DNA of 64,000 nt from Diphasiastrum complanatum (GCA_029204225.1 CM055102.1:8374280-8438279); one strand, 5' to 3'. Shown: positions 27,001 through 38,522, counted from the first letter of the stretch. Notes: generated from the letters alone by a model not told the origin. Made by a program: numbers and translations.

Positions 27001-29414
27001 GTGTGTATGTTGAGCTTTTGGAGGATTGGAAAGAGGAAATGAATAGTCCCTCTGCCCTGGAAAGCTCGAGAAGTAGAAAGGGTGGAAACCAATTGCCTGA
27101 TTCAGCTCTTCCAGAAATGGCAAGTGATGACACAGTCGCCATTAGGTTATTGCTTTATATACCACAGGGGTCAGAATCCTATACAGACTTACTCACCTTC
27201 ATCTATTTTTAAACCATGCAGGTGAAATTTCTGCTGTCATGTTCTCAGGGAATGAAGAAGACTGTTGACTCATTATCAAAGATATTCCCTGGTGTGACCA
27301 AATCCGAACTGGAAAATAAAGTCAGGGAGATCTCTGAGTTTGTTGGCAACCATTGGCAGGTATAACTTGTATAGCATTGTTTTGGGCCGAGACACGACTA
27401 CTGATTTTGAATATTTGACATTTATAGATTCACTGCAAAGCCTGGTTCTACTAATATAAAGTACTACATAATACAATTGTAGTAGCTCCCTCAGGTTGAA
27501 TGTACCAGGCTCTTAGGGTTTGAGCTTAGGATTTCAGATTTTTCCATCTCTCAACTGGATATGGGGAGAGACAAAACTGATTCTATCACTTTGCATCCAA
27601 TATCTATAATAGCCAGGGAGTTTGATGATATCAAGCTCAACTAGCAATTAACCCCAAACTCCTGCAACTATTTTTTCTCTATACAGTCCAGAAACCCCAA
27701 TTGTCTCTCTAGCAATTCAATTATACCTACAAGACTCTACATGTTTTCTGCACCACAAACAAAAACCCGTGAATCTAAGCATTATCTCTCTTCAAGAAAA
27801 TTATTTCTTTCTAAAGCTTGCTTCTCCACTCTCTTTGCAACACACTTTTATCAATCAGCAAAATTCATCGCATGTTTAATACAGCATCAGTGCAACAAGT
27901 TGAGAATTTTGTCTGTATGCAGGGAATGATTACACTTACATTCATGTCTCTTGGCAGATCGATAGAGCATGTCAAAATTGGCCGCTTGAATTCCTTGTCC
28001 AATATGGACAACACTCTTATCCAAATTTGACAGATAAACATCAGATTAGATCTGAGACATTGAAGTTTAAATGTCCATGCAATTTATCACATTCCAAATC
28101 AAAAACTCCTCTTGCAAGAGTGTAGTTTCTACTTAGGATGAAATGGCCCATTCCCATCAATCTATCCGCTACTGGCAAGAAAGAATCAAACCCAATATGG
28201 GGGGGGCATACATAAATAGCTTCAAATGAATGGGGTGAATCAGAGAGCTTACCTATGCAACCTTACAAATTCACTTGCACAGCTCATGACAGTCTAACCA
28301 ACAATAGTGGCTGTTAAAGGATTCAACTCTTTCATCACGCTCGCCATGCTCTACGCACAAACCTTAATAAAGGCTCTACTATAAGATTCGCTCACATCTG
28401 GCACTTTAAGGTCCAAGTTCCAAGAGTCATCTTAGACATGTAGTGTGAGAAAGTCCAACTCTCCATCAAACATTGTACTATTTGCAATCATGATCAATAA
28501 AGGTTGCTATTCATCTTGGGCTTGATTGTACGTTTGATCTAAGTCTTGCACTCTACTGCAGTTTTCAGATAATATTAATTAGGCTTCCACTTATTGCAAT
28601 GACATTACTGCTTCTTCACTGGAGTTCACATTTCAAATAGTGGCTAGTGAGAAGAATACGTGAATACTTCAAAATTGGATTATGTGACTAGGAAATTGAA
28701 GCAACCATTTTGATCTGTGTGCGAATTTATTGCGATGAACTTTAACCATGGCTCTTGTTTTGGGACCTGAGTTTTGTGTAGAAGAATGAAATGTTCGAAA
28801 TATCTAATATATTTTGAGTTGGTTTTTTGGGATTTTTGTCTTTGAGCAGTGTCTTGAAGCTGTCTCCATACCAGGGGAGCATTGTTATTTATCAGTGCTG
28901 CGAGATGAGGACATACTTCCCCTTCTCACAGATGTCAGCACTTTAACTAATCTCAAGTTTCTGTATTTTGAAACTGATCAGGTGAAAAAAGAAGTCATGG
29001 AAAAGATGGGTATAAACACACCGCACATTGCTACTGGTATGGATTCATTGGTGATGAGATTTGATAAGCATTTGATGAGTACAACAGATGACTGGTTCTA
29101 TTTTGGTTTTGTTATGAAGCTCTTCACATGTTTAAATTATTTATATTTTCATATGGTTGGCTCTTGCAGCAATGACTGGAACCAAAAAGAATTCCCCACC
29201 TCAATTGAGGCCCATAACCAAATTCTTCTCCAAGCGCTGTTTACCTCTGGAGGAAGCAGCCATTCCAATGCAGTCTCATGAAGAACAGAGTCCAAAGAAA
29301 CCAAACTTGGATGCAATGCAGTCTCATGAAGAACAGGGGCAAAAGAAACCAAAATTGGATCCAATGCAATCTCATGAAGAACGTGGACCAAAGACACCAA
29401 AGTTGGAGTCATAG
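21080..29414 (+). CDS. FAS1: Chromatin assembly factor 1 large subunit (FAS1/p150)
   Basis: CAF-1 deposits H3-H4 behind replication forks in the nucleus; FAS1 is its largest subunit. Exons: 21080-21098, 21483-21648, 21801-21909, 21982-22056, 22178-22252, 22607-22744, 24755-25077, 25315-25722, 25907-25988, 26163-26285, 26712-27119, 27222-27359, 28982-29036, 29170-29414. All phases close, giving 787 aa (Arabidopsis FAS1 is about 815). Key blocks: a charged KER region (exons 3-7) ending QATIMDRFL; LLQFDKSHRPAYYG then RRPFDKD and DYEIDSDEEWEE; an acidic segment with GESLSDCDKDEDD and VVPDGYLSENEGVQV; KVREISEF...HWQVKKEV; ITKFFSKRCLP near the end. Intron 11 uses a GC donor. The N-terminus before KER is much shorter than in Arabidopsis. 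The start at 21080 is uncertain; ATG 21530 in exon 2 is the alternative. The family call is very secure. Confidence 0.92.
23560..24330 (-). pseudogene. hAT-like transposase C-terminal remnant in FAS1 intron 6
   Basis: On the minus strand, TPCVISCLTSLLKIVLLWL is followed by KTKALDAISTTLVYCTPNLRL. This lines up by eye with the hAT dimerisation region, where a CERNWS-type segment precedes KKRNRL...LNDLVYVHYNLRL. A stop follows, then CLRSIDVTIVHAQIEV and a strongly acidic tail (DEEEEEEEEALDDE) typical of these proteins. It is broken by at least one stop and has no catalytic region. It explains much of the length of this 2-kb intron. No terminal inverted repeats were identified. Confidence 0.4.
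27360..28981 (+). other. FAS1 intron 12, 1.6 kb, no recognised content
   Basis: Separates exon 12 (ending HWQ) from exon 13 (starting VKKEV). An open frame runs through from 28814 into exon 13, but the join HWQ-VKKEV matches known FAS1 without any insertion, so I treat the upstream part as intronic. No transposon motif was seen inside. Confidence 0.55.
29268..29411 (+). repeat. Three 48-bp tandem repeats in FAS1 last exon
   Basis: Units begin at 29268, 29316 and 29364, each encoding 16 residues of the form MQSHEE(Q/R)xxKxPxLxx. They make up the C-terminal 48 residues after the conserved SKRCLP block. The spacing is exact and the frame is preserved. Confidence 0.95.
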
Positions 29415-30400
29415 CTTCTTGCAACTAAAAAGAACTTAACTTTCACATTTGGCCATTATAAGCTGCTCAGCTGTCTTTGCGCTCGAAGCTGGTTTGAGGC
29501 AGTTTAGGCTTGTGCATCAGAAACTTTTGTCGTGATGTGTAAATTGAAATAATAGATATTAGTTCAACTAGGTAAGTGTGTTACCCACCTATAAGAGTGT
29601 GTGTTGTATTTCAAAACACCACCTTACCTTGCTAGGTGAGTTTTGAATTAGAAGTTAGAGATGTATCACTGACTTCCATGGAAAATGTGTTGTCTACAAA
29701 AACCAAGCAGTCTTCAAATGATGCAGTTTTATTTACCCCTTGTTTACCTCATCTAAGTTCTCATGTACAGAACAGAGAATCTGAGGAAGTATCATTTTGA
29801 TTGTAAAAGGTGTGCAAAAAAAATCATCCTTACCAAACATCGAATCTTGTTACTCTAAGGGAGCAGGATTTTTGCATGCAGGGAAGATTGAGAGCTATTT
29901 GGTTCAGTTCTCATACTTTGGAATGACGAGACTGGAAAATATTATATATGATGGCTAGCAAAATTTTAATAAATGTTCCTTTGAAGAACATTTTGCGTTT
30001 TTATGGTATATTTATCAACTGTGCTCTAATTTCGAATCTGTTATATTGGACTGTTGTCGACAAAGTTTTGTTGTGTGCTAGCTGCTGAAATTGTGCAGAC
30101 ACCTATTAAAGATTACCAACTTGTATCATTGTGGATAGCTTAACAAAGTATAGAGTTGCTTTGGTGTCACTATTAGTAAACATCAGAGCTTCGAAACAGG
30201 TATTGATCCGGAAGTTTCTGTTAAATGCAGAAGGATTAGCTGTCTATTGGGTCTGTATCTTGAAGCAGCAGCCTTTTTCACAAGTATTCACTAGCATTAT
30301 TGTCCTTGTCAATTGGAAGATTTTTCCTTCTTAATCCAATTCAATGGTTGAGAATGACGTCTGGACCAAGAAATAAACCTAGACAACTAGTGATGCTTAC
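29415..30400. other. FAS1 3' flank, otherwise unassigned
   Basis: The first 100-200 bp should be the FAS1 3' UTR; AT-rich AATAATAG-like sequence near 29550 could serve in polyadenylation. The rest shows no gene. Confidence 0.35.
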
Positions 30401-30410
30401 CTCTTAATCT

Positions 30411-31215
30411 TAGAAACCCGTTCCAACCCTTTTGGGCCGGAACGTACTGTAAGGAATGTACAGTACGTTCCTGAACGTACTGGGTCAGAATGTTTTCTTT
30501 TTAAAAAAATACAAAAAACAGGAACGGCCCCTGCATACGAACCATCTACTACTGGATCTTGTCTCAATTTGATATACTGGATGGCTGTCTCAAGCACGCA
30601 TTATCTGTTGCTGTTTTTTGCCTTGTTAAATCAGCAATAGATTATAATCAGATTACTTGTTGATCTGTGAGTTGATGCTGGATCGAACACCTAGCTCAAA
30701 AACTATTCCGCTGAAACTACGGAGATCTCACTGACCTGGAAGCTAAGAATGAAATATTTGCTCAACTGTGGGCGGTTCGTTCATCCAGTCAGTCCATTTC
30801 TTCAGCTGAGACCCAACGGGGTTGGCTCAGTTGGTTGGCTTGGCATCCAAAGTTTCTTTGGTCCCAGGTTCGAGCCTCCCCTTGGAAACCAAGAAACATT
30901 TCTTCAGCTGAGATATCATCAAGGCAGCTGCAATTTGCGAATCAGTTGCTACCCGGACAGATGTCAGTAGCAGAAAGCTCAAAATGGGAGACGGTGCACA
31001 GTGATCGAGATGAAATCACTCCTCAACGAGCATCAGATCATCAATTCACAGAAAAGGTTCTTCTGTTTCTTTCTATAGAGAATTATTCATGAGATTTGGA
31101 CAGTCTGATAGAAGATTGAAGAAAGATGGCATCTAGCACTGTTTTTTTTTTTCAAATTTTTTTTGGTCTAGTTCTGGAACGGAACGCATTCCAGAACATA
31201 TGGTTCCAGAACGGG
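30411..31215. mobile_element. Palindromic GGAACG/CGTTCC repeat pair, possible MITE-like element
   Basis: A cluster of CGTTCC/GGAACG words and short palindromes (for example GTACAGTACGTTC near 30460) lies next to an A/T run. A second cluster of opposite character (TTCTGGAACGGAACGCATTCC near 31173) lies next to a T run about 750 bp later, with the tRNA-like insertion between them. A similar pair occurs at 61.15-61.49 kb. No clean inverted termini or duplication were established. Confidence 0.3.
30812..30896 (+). mobile_element. tRNA-derived SINE-like insertion, copy 1
   Basis: An 85-bp insertion flanked by an exact 17-bp direct repeat (CATTTCTTCAGCTGAGA at 30795-30811 and 30897-30913). It contains a good RNA polymerase III A box (TGGCTCAGTTGG) and B box (GGTTCGAGCC) at tRNA-like spacing. 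The TSD and boxes point to LINE-mobilised retroposition of a tRNA-related transcript. It is unlikely to be a working tRNA: the flanks pair poorly and no clear anticodon arm could be drawn. Confidence 0.75.
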
Positions 31216-33600
31216 CAACTATGCTCTTAATGAGCCAATGGAAGATCCACCTTGGAAGGAAAAGGGATGAAGAGTAACCATGGTTTTAGATCATCACACG
31301 TGGGAATAGATTGTCAAGTTTGAGATTTAAGGGGCAATTTTTGCAAAGCTTCAATTATGCAAAGGTTGTTCAGTCATTCAGATTAAGGAAATGTGCAATC
31401 AAAGGGAGATCTTGATAGTTCAAAAAATTTCCTGTATCTGCACTGCAAAACTATGATTCACATCTTGCCTGTAAAGCTAACCACTGATGGTATGTGCAAT
31501 AGCAACATCCAAATCAAATCCCAGAGTCTACTTTTGTTTGCTGGTTCTCGCTTTGGAAATCCGGTAATTGAATAATATTTTAGAGTCTTGCTTGAGTTGT
31601 CACCTTGTTAGACATCCAAATTTGATATTCAGCTTTTCAAAAGTGAGGACTTGAATTCCTTTTTGTTGTACAGATAGATACACGAGAGAACAAATAGTTT
31701 GAAGCTTCACATCAAGTTTTAGGCCTCCATCTGAAGTCCTCTATGGTATATAAGTAACAGACGTTTCACTGGCAAGCTGGAAGGGCATTTCTACAGCAAG
31801 TATTTTGACTGCCATCCATTGTAGCTACCTCCATGATTTCATAAACTTGTGCAAGTATATTATTTTGATTCAAGTATCTGCAGGCTTCCGAAAGAATTTT
31901 TTTTTGTATAAAACAGTGAGATAAGATACGAGGAACATCAGTGTACGCTTTCAGTAAATAGCAATGACAATCTTGCTGGAGTTTAGAACAGTTTGTCATG
32001 TAACCTTTCTATTTTAACGTTCCTTGCTCAGGTCTTCAAGACCAACCCAAAGCCTGTACCAAGGCAGGTATTAAATGCCTGAAACATTAAAACAGGAGAC
32101 CATTGAAACTTGTTATATTCGACTTATAAACTTAGGGGGTTAGACTTAATCTTAGATTTATTTTGTAAAACTTAGACGTATGAATTAATTCAAAGTTTAA
32201 GTGAAGCTTTGTAACTTGTGACTTGGGCTCAAGTCCCATAAGTAACCTGGAAGTCTTTGCTTTCAATCATTCTCTATAGAAGAGACCTCATATACTCGAG
32301 AAGTTTATGCAAAGTTTATCCATAATGTGACGTCACTTTTGGGTCTGTTTGTCAATCTAGGTGTATGCTTTGTTTTCTCTCTTTTGTGCTTATGCTTAAT
32401 AATGCTATGGGATTGCAGAGGAGGAACTGAAGGCTATGATACTCGTATGCTTATGTTTTCTTAAGCTTCGTGCTAGAACATGGCTTATGGACTTATTGTG
32501 TGTAGTGTGGTAATTTAGAATTTTGTGTGTGGAGTTGTGGGCGGTAAAAGAGTGTATGTGAATGTGGGTAGGGCATGAATTTTTTGTTGCCATGCTTATT
32601 TTCATTGCTTAGTTGAAATGTATTCATGCTTATTCATTGCTTTTTCTTGATTAGCTTCGATACTTGTTACCCTTGTAGGAAATTGTTTTACATGTGAAGG
32701 TTTAGCAACCACTTGTGCTACAATGACATCCATGTTCTTTACCTACTTCCCTTTGCTTCTCATAGCATCATCAGGGGAGGTCCACGCGAGCTAAAAGGAC
32801 CTTTTGTATAGATGTTTTTTTTTTGTTAACTTTTCAACTATTCGATGTCCACATGTCCCAATAATGTTTTTACATGTGTAACGGTGTTTGTCGGATTTAA
32901 TTTTTTGGAATTTTTGGGGCATATTTTTGGCCAATTCAAAACTCTTGCCGGGCAAAGTCTAGGCATGTGATTGGATAATATATTGTTGCTCGTCGGCAAA
33001 AGACTGCCCGAGTCAAAAAAACAAAATGGTTTAACTAACTGTAGTTTAACTAACTTGCATGGATGATTTAAAGTGAGTTTATTTTCAATGTACATTATTG
33101 GAACTCTTTGTATCTTGCACTGTTATGCATGTGTGATGGCCGCTTGGAAGACCACGTAGTGCGATGAATTCGGTTACTATCTGTAATGAAAGGGATTCTG
33201 AAGGGTTATGGATACCACACATACATAAAGTTTCAAATGGCTGTGATGCATCCTTCATCAAAAGGTGCATTCTGCAAAAGAAAGAGATCAAATATGGATT
33301 ATAGAAGCTTTTGGAAAGGAAGAATTTTAGAGTTCAAAGTTTTAACGAGAGGTAAATCCATAAGTCTTCATTCAACATGTGTATATGCACAATGAAATTA
33401 TGGCGGTGGATATCAATTCCATAGATCGACTCAATTGCAACTGTATGTGATGCAACTTATGCTGGTTTTTATATATCAAGTATCCACACTCTTATTGTGA
33501 TATCATATATATTAAAGATATTTTAATGAGAGTGTGTAGCCATACCTATGTCACACTACCTACCTACCCTGTGTCACACTACGTACGTTTAAAAAAAAAG
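31216..33600. other. Unassigned intergenic DNA
   Basis: No protein motif, RNA gene or repeat pair recognised. Open frames are short and lack splice-linked partners. Confidence 0.35.
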
Positions 33601-33616
33601 CATAATTTTTTTTTTC

Positions 33617-33774
<158 letters not shown>

Positions 33775-34113
33775 CAACAACTCACATTATGGATATTTCA
33801 CATTCTAAAATCCTAAAAAAAGTCTAACCTAAAAAAGCCCTAATTTTTTTTTTTGAAAAAGCCTCTCTCCCTTATTCTAATCACACTGGCTCCTATGCGC
33901 TCTCTCTTTCTCCACACACACATATATACATATATATATCCTTTTCTCTCTCTACGAAACCTCTAGATTTTTTTCTCTCTACTCTTTTCTGGAAAGTTCT
34001 AGAAAACTGGCCGTCACCCTTCAGTTGTGCCCTTCAACTGCCTATCATTGAAGACTTAGGGCACACATGGCCCAATCAATAGTCAAAAATCATCTTTTAT
34101 CCATGACAGCCTA

Positions 34114-34116
<3 letters not shown>

Positions 34117-34202
<86 letters not shown>
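34117..34202. repeat. (TC)n microsatellite, about 86 bp
   Basis: Pure TC array that passes directly into a G-rich repeat block. Confidence 0.97.
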
Positions 34203-34204
<2 letters not shown>

Positions 34205-34432
34205 GGGAGGGGGAGTGGGGAGGGTGCAAGGAGGGCATGCGCGCGTAGGGAGGGCGTGCGAGGAGGGCACATGGGAGGGGGCACAAGGAGGGCGAGGGAG
34301 GGCGCATGCGCCGGGAGGGTGCTCGGGAGGGGGCACAGGAAAGGCAAGCGGGGAGGGTGCAGAGGGAGGGCCCACAGGGAGGGGGCACGAGAGGGGGGAC
34401 AGGGAGGGGGCACGGGGAGGCCCGCAGGGAGG
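34203..34432. repeat. G-rich minisatellite (GGGAGGG-type units)
   Basis: About 230 bp built from short irregular units of the form GGGAGGG(G)GCAC(A/G), with many runs of three to six G on the + strand and almost no T. It is strongly GC-rich inside an AT-rich region. Long frames on both strands are simple-sequence translations (Gly/Arg or Pro-rich), not credible proteins. The G runs could form G-quadruplexes. Confidence 0.9.
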
Positions 34433-34559
34433 AAAATTCTGGTATTTTTTTTTAAGATTCTTTTTACATACCATTCAAAAATGGTTTGAATGATAGACTA
34501 GAAGCTTTACTTCTGCCACATTTTTTGAGTGAGTAATGGGTTCCTCCCAAGTCTACCAT

Positions 34560-37480
34560 TGCACAAAGTTTTAAATCAAGGTTTTTTATGGACATTCAGA
34601 ATTGCATGAAATGTAGCACAAGTTCAAAAACCAATAGACTGTATCGGTTTTTGCCTTTTACAAATTTTGTAGACTTTTTTGCAAGATGTAATGTTCGTAA
34701 AACAACCACAATGTTCATTGCAAAAGATTTAAATGACGAAATGATATCAGAACTCCTTGATGATCATTGGGATGTGAAAAGTGATGGCAACATTCAATGT
34801 AGAGTTAACAATCACCTATGATATTTTGATATCATGTAGAAAAACAAATGCTTTCTTTGATGTTTTATTAAAGAAGATGGATTTAACAATGAATGGAAGG
34901 CATTAGATCAAGACTTTATAGTGAACCATTGTGAACAAGTGCAAATAGAGGTGAAGCAAAATGGGGTTGCTGTTGTGACAATTGAAGTGGAGGAGGACTG
35001 AAGTTTGAAATATAAACGTTTGGAACTTACAATGCTACAATTTGACATTATTCAAAACTATGGTTTTCGAGTAAATGGAAGAACGGTACGTATTTGTATT
35101 TGAATAGTATGTTATGTAATTGTTTTCTTTGCTATTTAATAACAATTATTTACTGATAGGCCATTTGCAATGTTAATGAATATCGGAGCAAGTCAAGAAG
35201 ACCATATCCCATGCAGAGATTTAATGTCCAGCATAGAAATTGTCGAAATAGAATAAAGCTTGGTGGATCAAGAAAATGTACTTCCATTATTTTCACGTGC
35301 AGGTTCAAAGAAAATGTAATTGAATATGTACGATATTCAGTTACGTTTGGCATATAAAAAAGATGAAAATGGCAACAATCGCATATCAAATGGCTCGAAA
35401 GGATCATCATTTACATACATCGAATGTAGATTTTTGAAGTACATCACTGCTTCCTTCTCCTTCGTCCCTCATCAGTCTCTTATCAGCGACAAGACTGATT
35501 GCTCTCTCGAATGTCATATCTGGTAGGCTCAGTATGAGCATGCTCAATGGTTGATAGGACACAAGTAGGGATTTCATGAAGTACATCAGCTGTTGTGGTG
35601 TTGGGACCTGGTGTTCTTGCCCTGATGCAGCGAGTTGAGCGAAGATCGTTCTGATCTTCTCAACATGTTGATCCAACTGGTTGCCAACCCATCGCATAGA
35701 TTGCGGCTAAATGTGAAGGTGCATCACTGAAGCGGAAGTCCTCACTTTGTACTTCTGCTTTAGTCTTTCCCATGCTTCATGGTTGCTCTCACAATCTTCA
35801 ATCTACATGAGTATTTCTTTGTTAATGGACAAAACGATGATCGCCATTGCACGTTCATCTTTTCTGATCCACTCAGCTCTCCTTGGGTCTCCCTCTGGAG
35901 GCTGCACCTCTATGAGTTCTCAGTCACCTAAGCATTGAAATCCAACAGGTAATATTGTCAGGCATATCCCAAAAATCAATTGAAGACCATAATAGCTTAC
36001 CACTGTACTATGTGGAGAGTGAGAAGGGACCTTTGTTACGTATGTATGCTTCTCACCTCCGAGGGGATGGTATTTTACTCATAGTACGATGTTTCGGATG
36101 TGTTGGAAGATATCGCCGATCAGAATGCCCACATCGAGGTGATCCAATAGCCTTTTCATGTCGGTGTTCACAATGTGGTGTCAACTATCCATGTCTAGAT
36201 TGTCCACTGAGGCAATTACAAAAGCTAAAATGGCATTATCTTACAAAGACCAGCATGCACCATATTATCAAAAAATTCTAGTCAAGGTGCACGACAAACG
36301 AAAATTCTTGGTGCCACCTGGTTTTGGGACAAGTGGATTACACGACAATCCACCCAAATCTAGTGCACAGAGTCACCTCACGCTCCAATGCCTATAAGTT
36401 CAAGGGGACCTTTCTGTCACTCCTGGAGTAAATGTTTTATCGGACTCCTCTTCAGAGAGTGAAAAATCTTTGGATGTGCCTAGACATACCACAGAGGATC
36501 TGGATAGATATATAACAAAATCAATTGCTCTTTTTCCTAAAAGCCCTTCCCAATCATTGGGCACTGTATATAAAAATATAGTTGTTAAATATTCAGTTGA
36601 TCCCAAGCAAACATTTTTTTTTTATTTTGAACGATATATAGCCTTTGACGAATACATAGCTAAGAAAATAGATAGATTAGGTGGTCGCTTTGAATTTAAT
36701 ATATATTCGGCTTTATATGTGAATTATTTTAATCTTGATGCTTGTAAGGAACTTAGGAATAAATCTTTGGACCTTACAAATTCACTTGTGGAAGGTGGAC
36801 TCAATTATTGGATCGAATTGTACAAAAGTGACATTGTTTCGGGTGTTTTTGTTGTAGCTCAATTTTTTTTTTCACTTGATCATGGACGAGCAGTCAGCTT
36901 CATCGTGTTTACGACCTATGCAAGGTGATACCGAAATATTTGTTGTGCCATATTGTCACATGTATGTATTGATGATTGTTCTATTTGAAAACCATGTGCA
37001 TTGCAATTGATTGTTTTCATTTTGTAATCGACGACTATTTTGGTTGTTTGCAATCATCATTGGTATGTACACACTGTATCACTAAGAGTGGATGCAGCCA
37101 GTATGTGTAATCCAGTGGTATTGAAAATGAACTCTTTGAGATCAACACACCTCAATGTAGACATTGCCATGTACAAAGCATGATTGCATATTTTTCGACG
37201 AAGGCCCTGTGTGTAAACAAGCACATAGAAATTATAGATGCACAAGTAAATAATGTTTCAACTGATTTTTTTCCGTGATGCAAATTGCAATTTAAAAAAA
37301 GTGAAATTAACATTCACAATTTTGGTTCTCAATCCTCCCAGCAAGTTGACGCGTTCAATTGTGGCTGGTATGCTATAAAAAATGTAAAATGCTTTATGGA
37401 GTGGTACATTCAACCAAGGTGAAAATGTTGATATATGTTAGGTAATTTGAGTTTGGATACTTAGTGATTGTATCTATATG
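34560..37480 (+). pseudogene. Decayed transposon with Ulp1-like cysteine-peptidase motif
   Basis: Several broken + strand frames of similar character: 34588-34821 (FLPFTNFVDFFARCNVR), a Cys-rich segment 36080-36220 (CFGCVGRYRRSECPHRG, then CRCSQCGVNYPCLDCP), and 36470-36928 (LDRYITKSIALFPKSPSQSL). Near 37321-37415 a frame reads QQVDAFNCGWYAIKNVKCFM, which fits the Gln...Asp-x-x-Asn/Asp-Cys-Gly active-site region of C48 (Ulp1-like) peptidases carried by some plant DNA transposons. The catalytic Cys codon is at 37360-37362. A possible His region (NHHWYVH, about 37050) is weak. No transposase catalytic core was recognised. The transposon class is unknown. Confidence 0.4.
35400..35950 (-). pseudogene. 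Ty1/copia gag fragment
   Basis: On the minus strand, EAWERLKQKYK is followed after a stop by LDQHVEKIRTIFAQLAA, LMYFMKSLLVSYQPL and FERAISLVADKRLM, the UBN2-type Gag pattern of copia elements. It sits within the Ulp1-type remnant and on the opposite strand, so it probably inserted there. Confidence 0.6.
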
Positions 37481-37689
37481 ATTTTTCATTTTTTCTATTG
37501 GACTAACTTATGTATTGTTGATGATTCACACAAAATGACATATTTGAATTCGGACAAGAGATAATTAAGATTTTCCTGACTAATGCAACGTCGGTGATAG
37601 TGGAGCAAGAAGCTGAGGGGCTTGCACTTGTTGAAAAAGACATATTCATAGAGAAATAGATAGATGATCTTGTTGAAAGGTTCAAAAGA

Positions 37690-38169
37690 AGTAGATTCAC
37701 CATTGCATTTCCAAAATGCACCTTTGAGTGGAAAGGTTCCAAGGACTGGCCCTTTTCACAAAAGAAAAGAAGAAGAACAAACCCAGACCTAGATTCGACA
37801 AGGTGAATACAAAGTCTTCGAGCAAAGGCAACGACAACCAACAAACATCCTCCTATGATCACTGTCACAAGTCAGGACATGCCACCAACAAGTGCTGGTT
37901 AAATATGTGTGACAATATTTCAACACAAGCCCTCAACAATCCAATCCAATATATTATGCAAGGAGCAAACACATCGAGGTTGCACATCACTTCGTGAGAG
38001 AGAAGCTCATTGGAGGGAAAATCTACTTGGAGCACATCGACACATCATATTGTATTGCAGATTTGCTCACCAAACCTTTGAGCAAAAATTTCTTCATCAA
38101 GCATAGAGCCAATCTTGGAATAATACCAAAATCCATGTTCAAGTCAACATAGATTATTTTTAGGAGGAG
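37690..38169 (+). pseudogene. Copia remnant: gag knuckle joined to RNase H end
   Basis: FKRSRFTIAFPK and a Lys-rich stretch lead to YDHCHKSGHATNKC, a Gag zinc knuckle whose first Cys is Tyr. About 40 codons later the frame shifts to the RNase H C-terminus (REKLIGGKIYLEHIDTS, then IADLLTKPLSKNFF). AGGAGGAG at 38162-38169 is the polypurine tract. Everything between the knuckle and the RNase H end is deleted. Confidence 0.7.
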
Positions 38170-38522
38170 TGTTGAAAATGAAAAATCATCTATCCTCTTG
38201 ACTGCAGGCTTGCCACAAACTTTTCTCTATGTAAGTTTGTGTTGTTTCATAATGTAAATGCCAAATTTGGCCTAGAAGAAACTCGAGCTATATGGGTTTC
38301 TCAAGTCTAGTTGGTAGTATACAACTTGCATATAGATTATAGACTTAGAAATGTCATTAATATACTTGTAGACACTCGTGGCATATCACATGTTGTAAGT
38401 GATCCATAGTGACATGCAAGGCATGCACAAAGTGAAATGGACACATGCATGATGTACAATTCTAGTTGGAAAAATGACACTTGGTAAAAGTAGGTAGAAA
38501 TGCATGCATGAGAAGTGACAAA
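38170..38522 (+). repeat. 3' LTR of the older copia, left part
   Basis: Starts TGTTGAAAATG right after the polypurine tract. It is interrupted at 38523 by the younger copia, and the sequence resumes at 42730. Where the LTR ends on the right is unclear (somewhere before 43420). Confidence 0.55.

Noticed and set aside
27120-27212. Read-through extension of FAS1 exon 11 to the stop near 27210
   Set aside because: It would truncate FAS1 before conserved C-terminal blocks that continue in phase from 27222. The GC donor at 27120 restores the conserved alignment.
28814-28981. Open frame leading into FAS1 exon 13
   Set aside because: It would insert residues between HWQ and VKKEV, which are adjacent in known FAS1. 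The AG at 28980-28981 is the better acceptor.
30812-30896. A functional tRNA gene
   Set aside because: A and B boxes are present, but no consistent acceptor stem or anticodon arm forms. Exact flanking duplications mark it as a retroposed insertion.
32405-33395. Possible small genes between 32.4 and 33.4 kb
   Set aside because: Frames under 90 codons on both strands with no motif or linked splice sites; indistinguishable from chance.
34083-34489. Pro-rich and Gly/Arg-rich proteins over the G-rich block
   Set aside because: Simple-sequence translation of a GC minisatellite, open on both strands.
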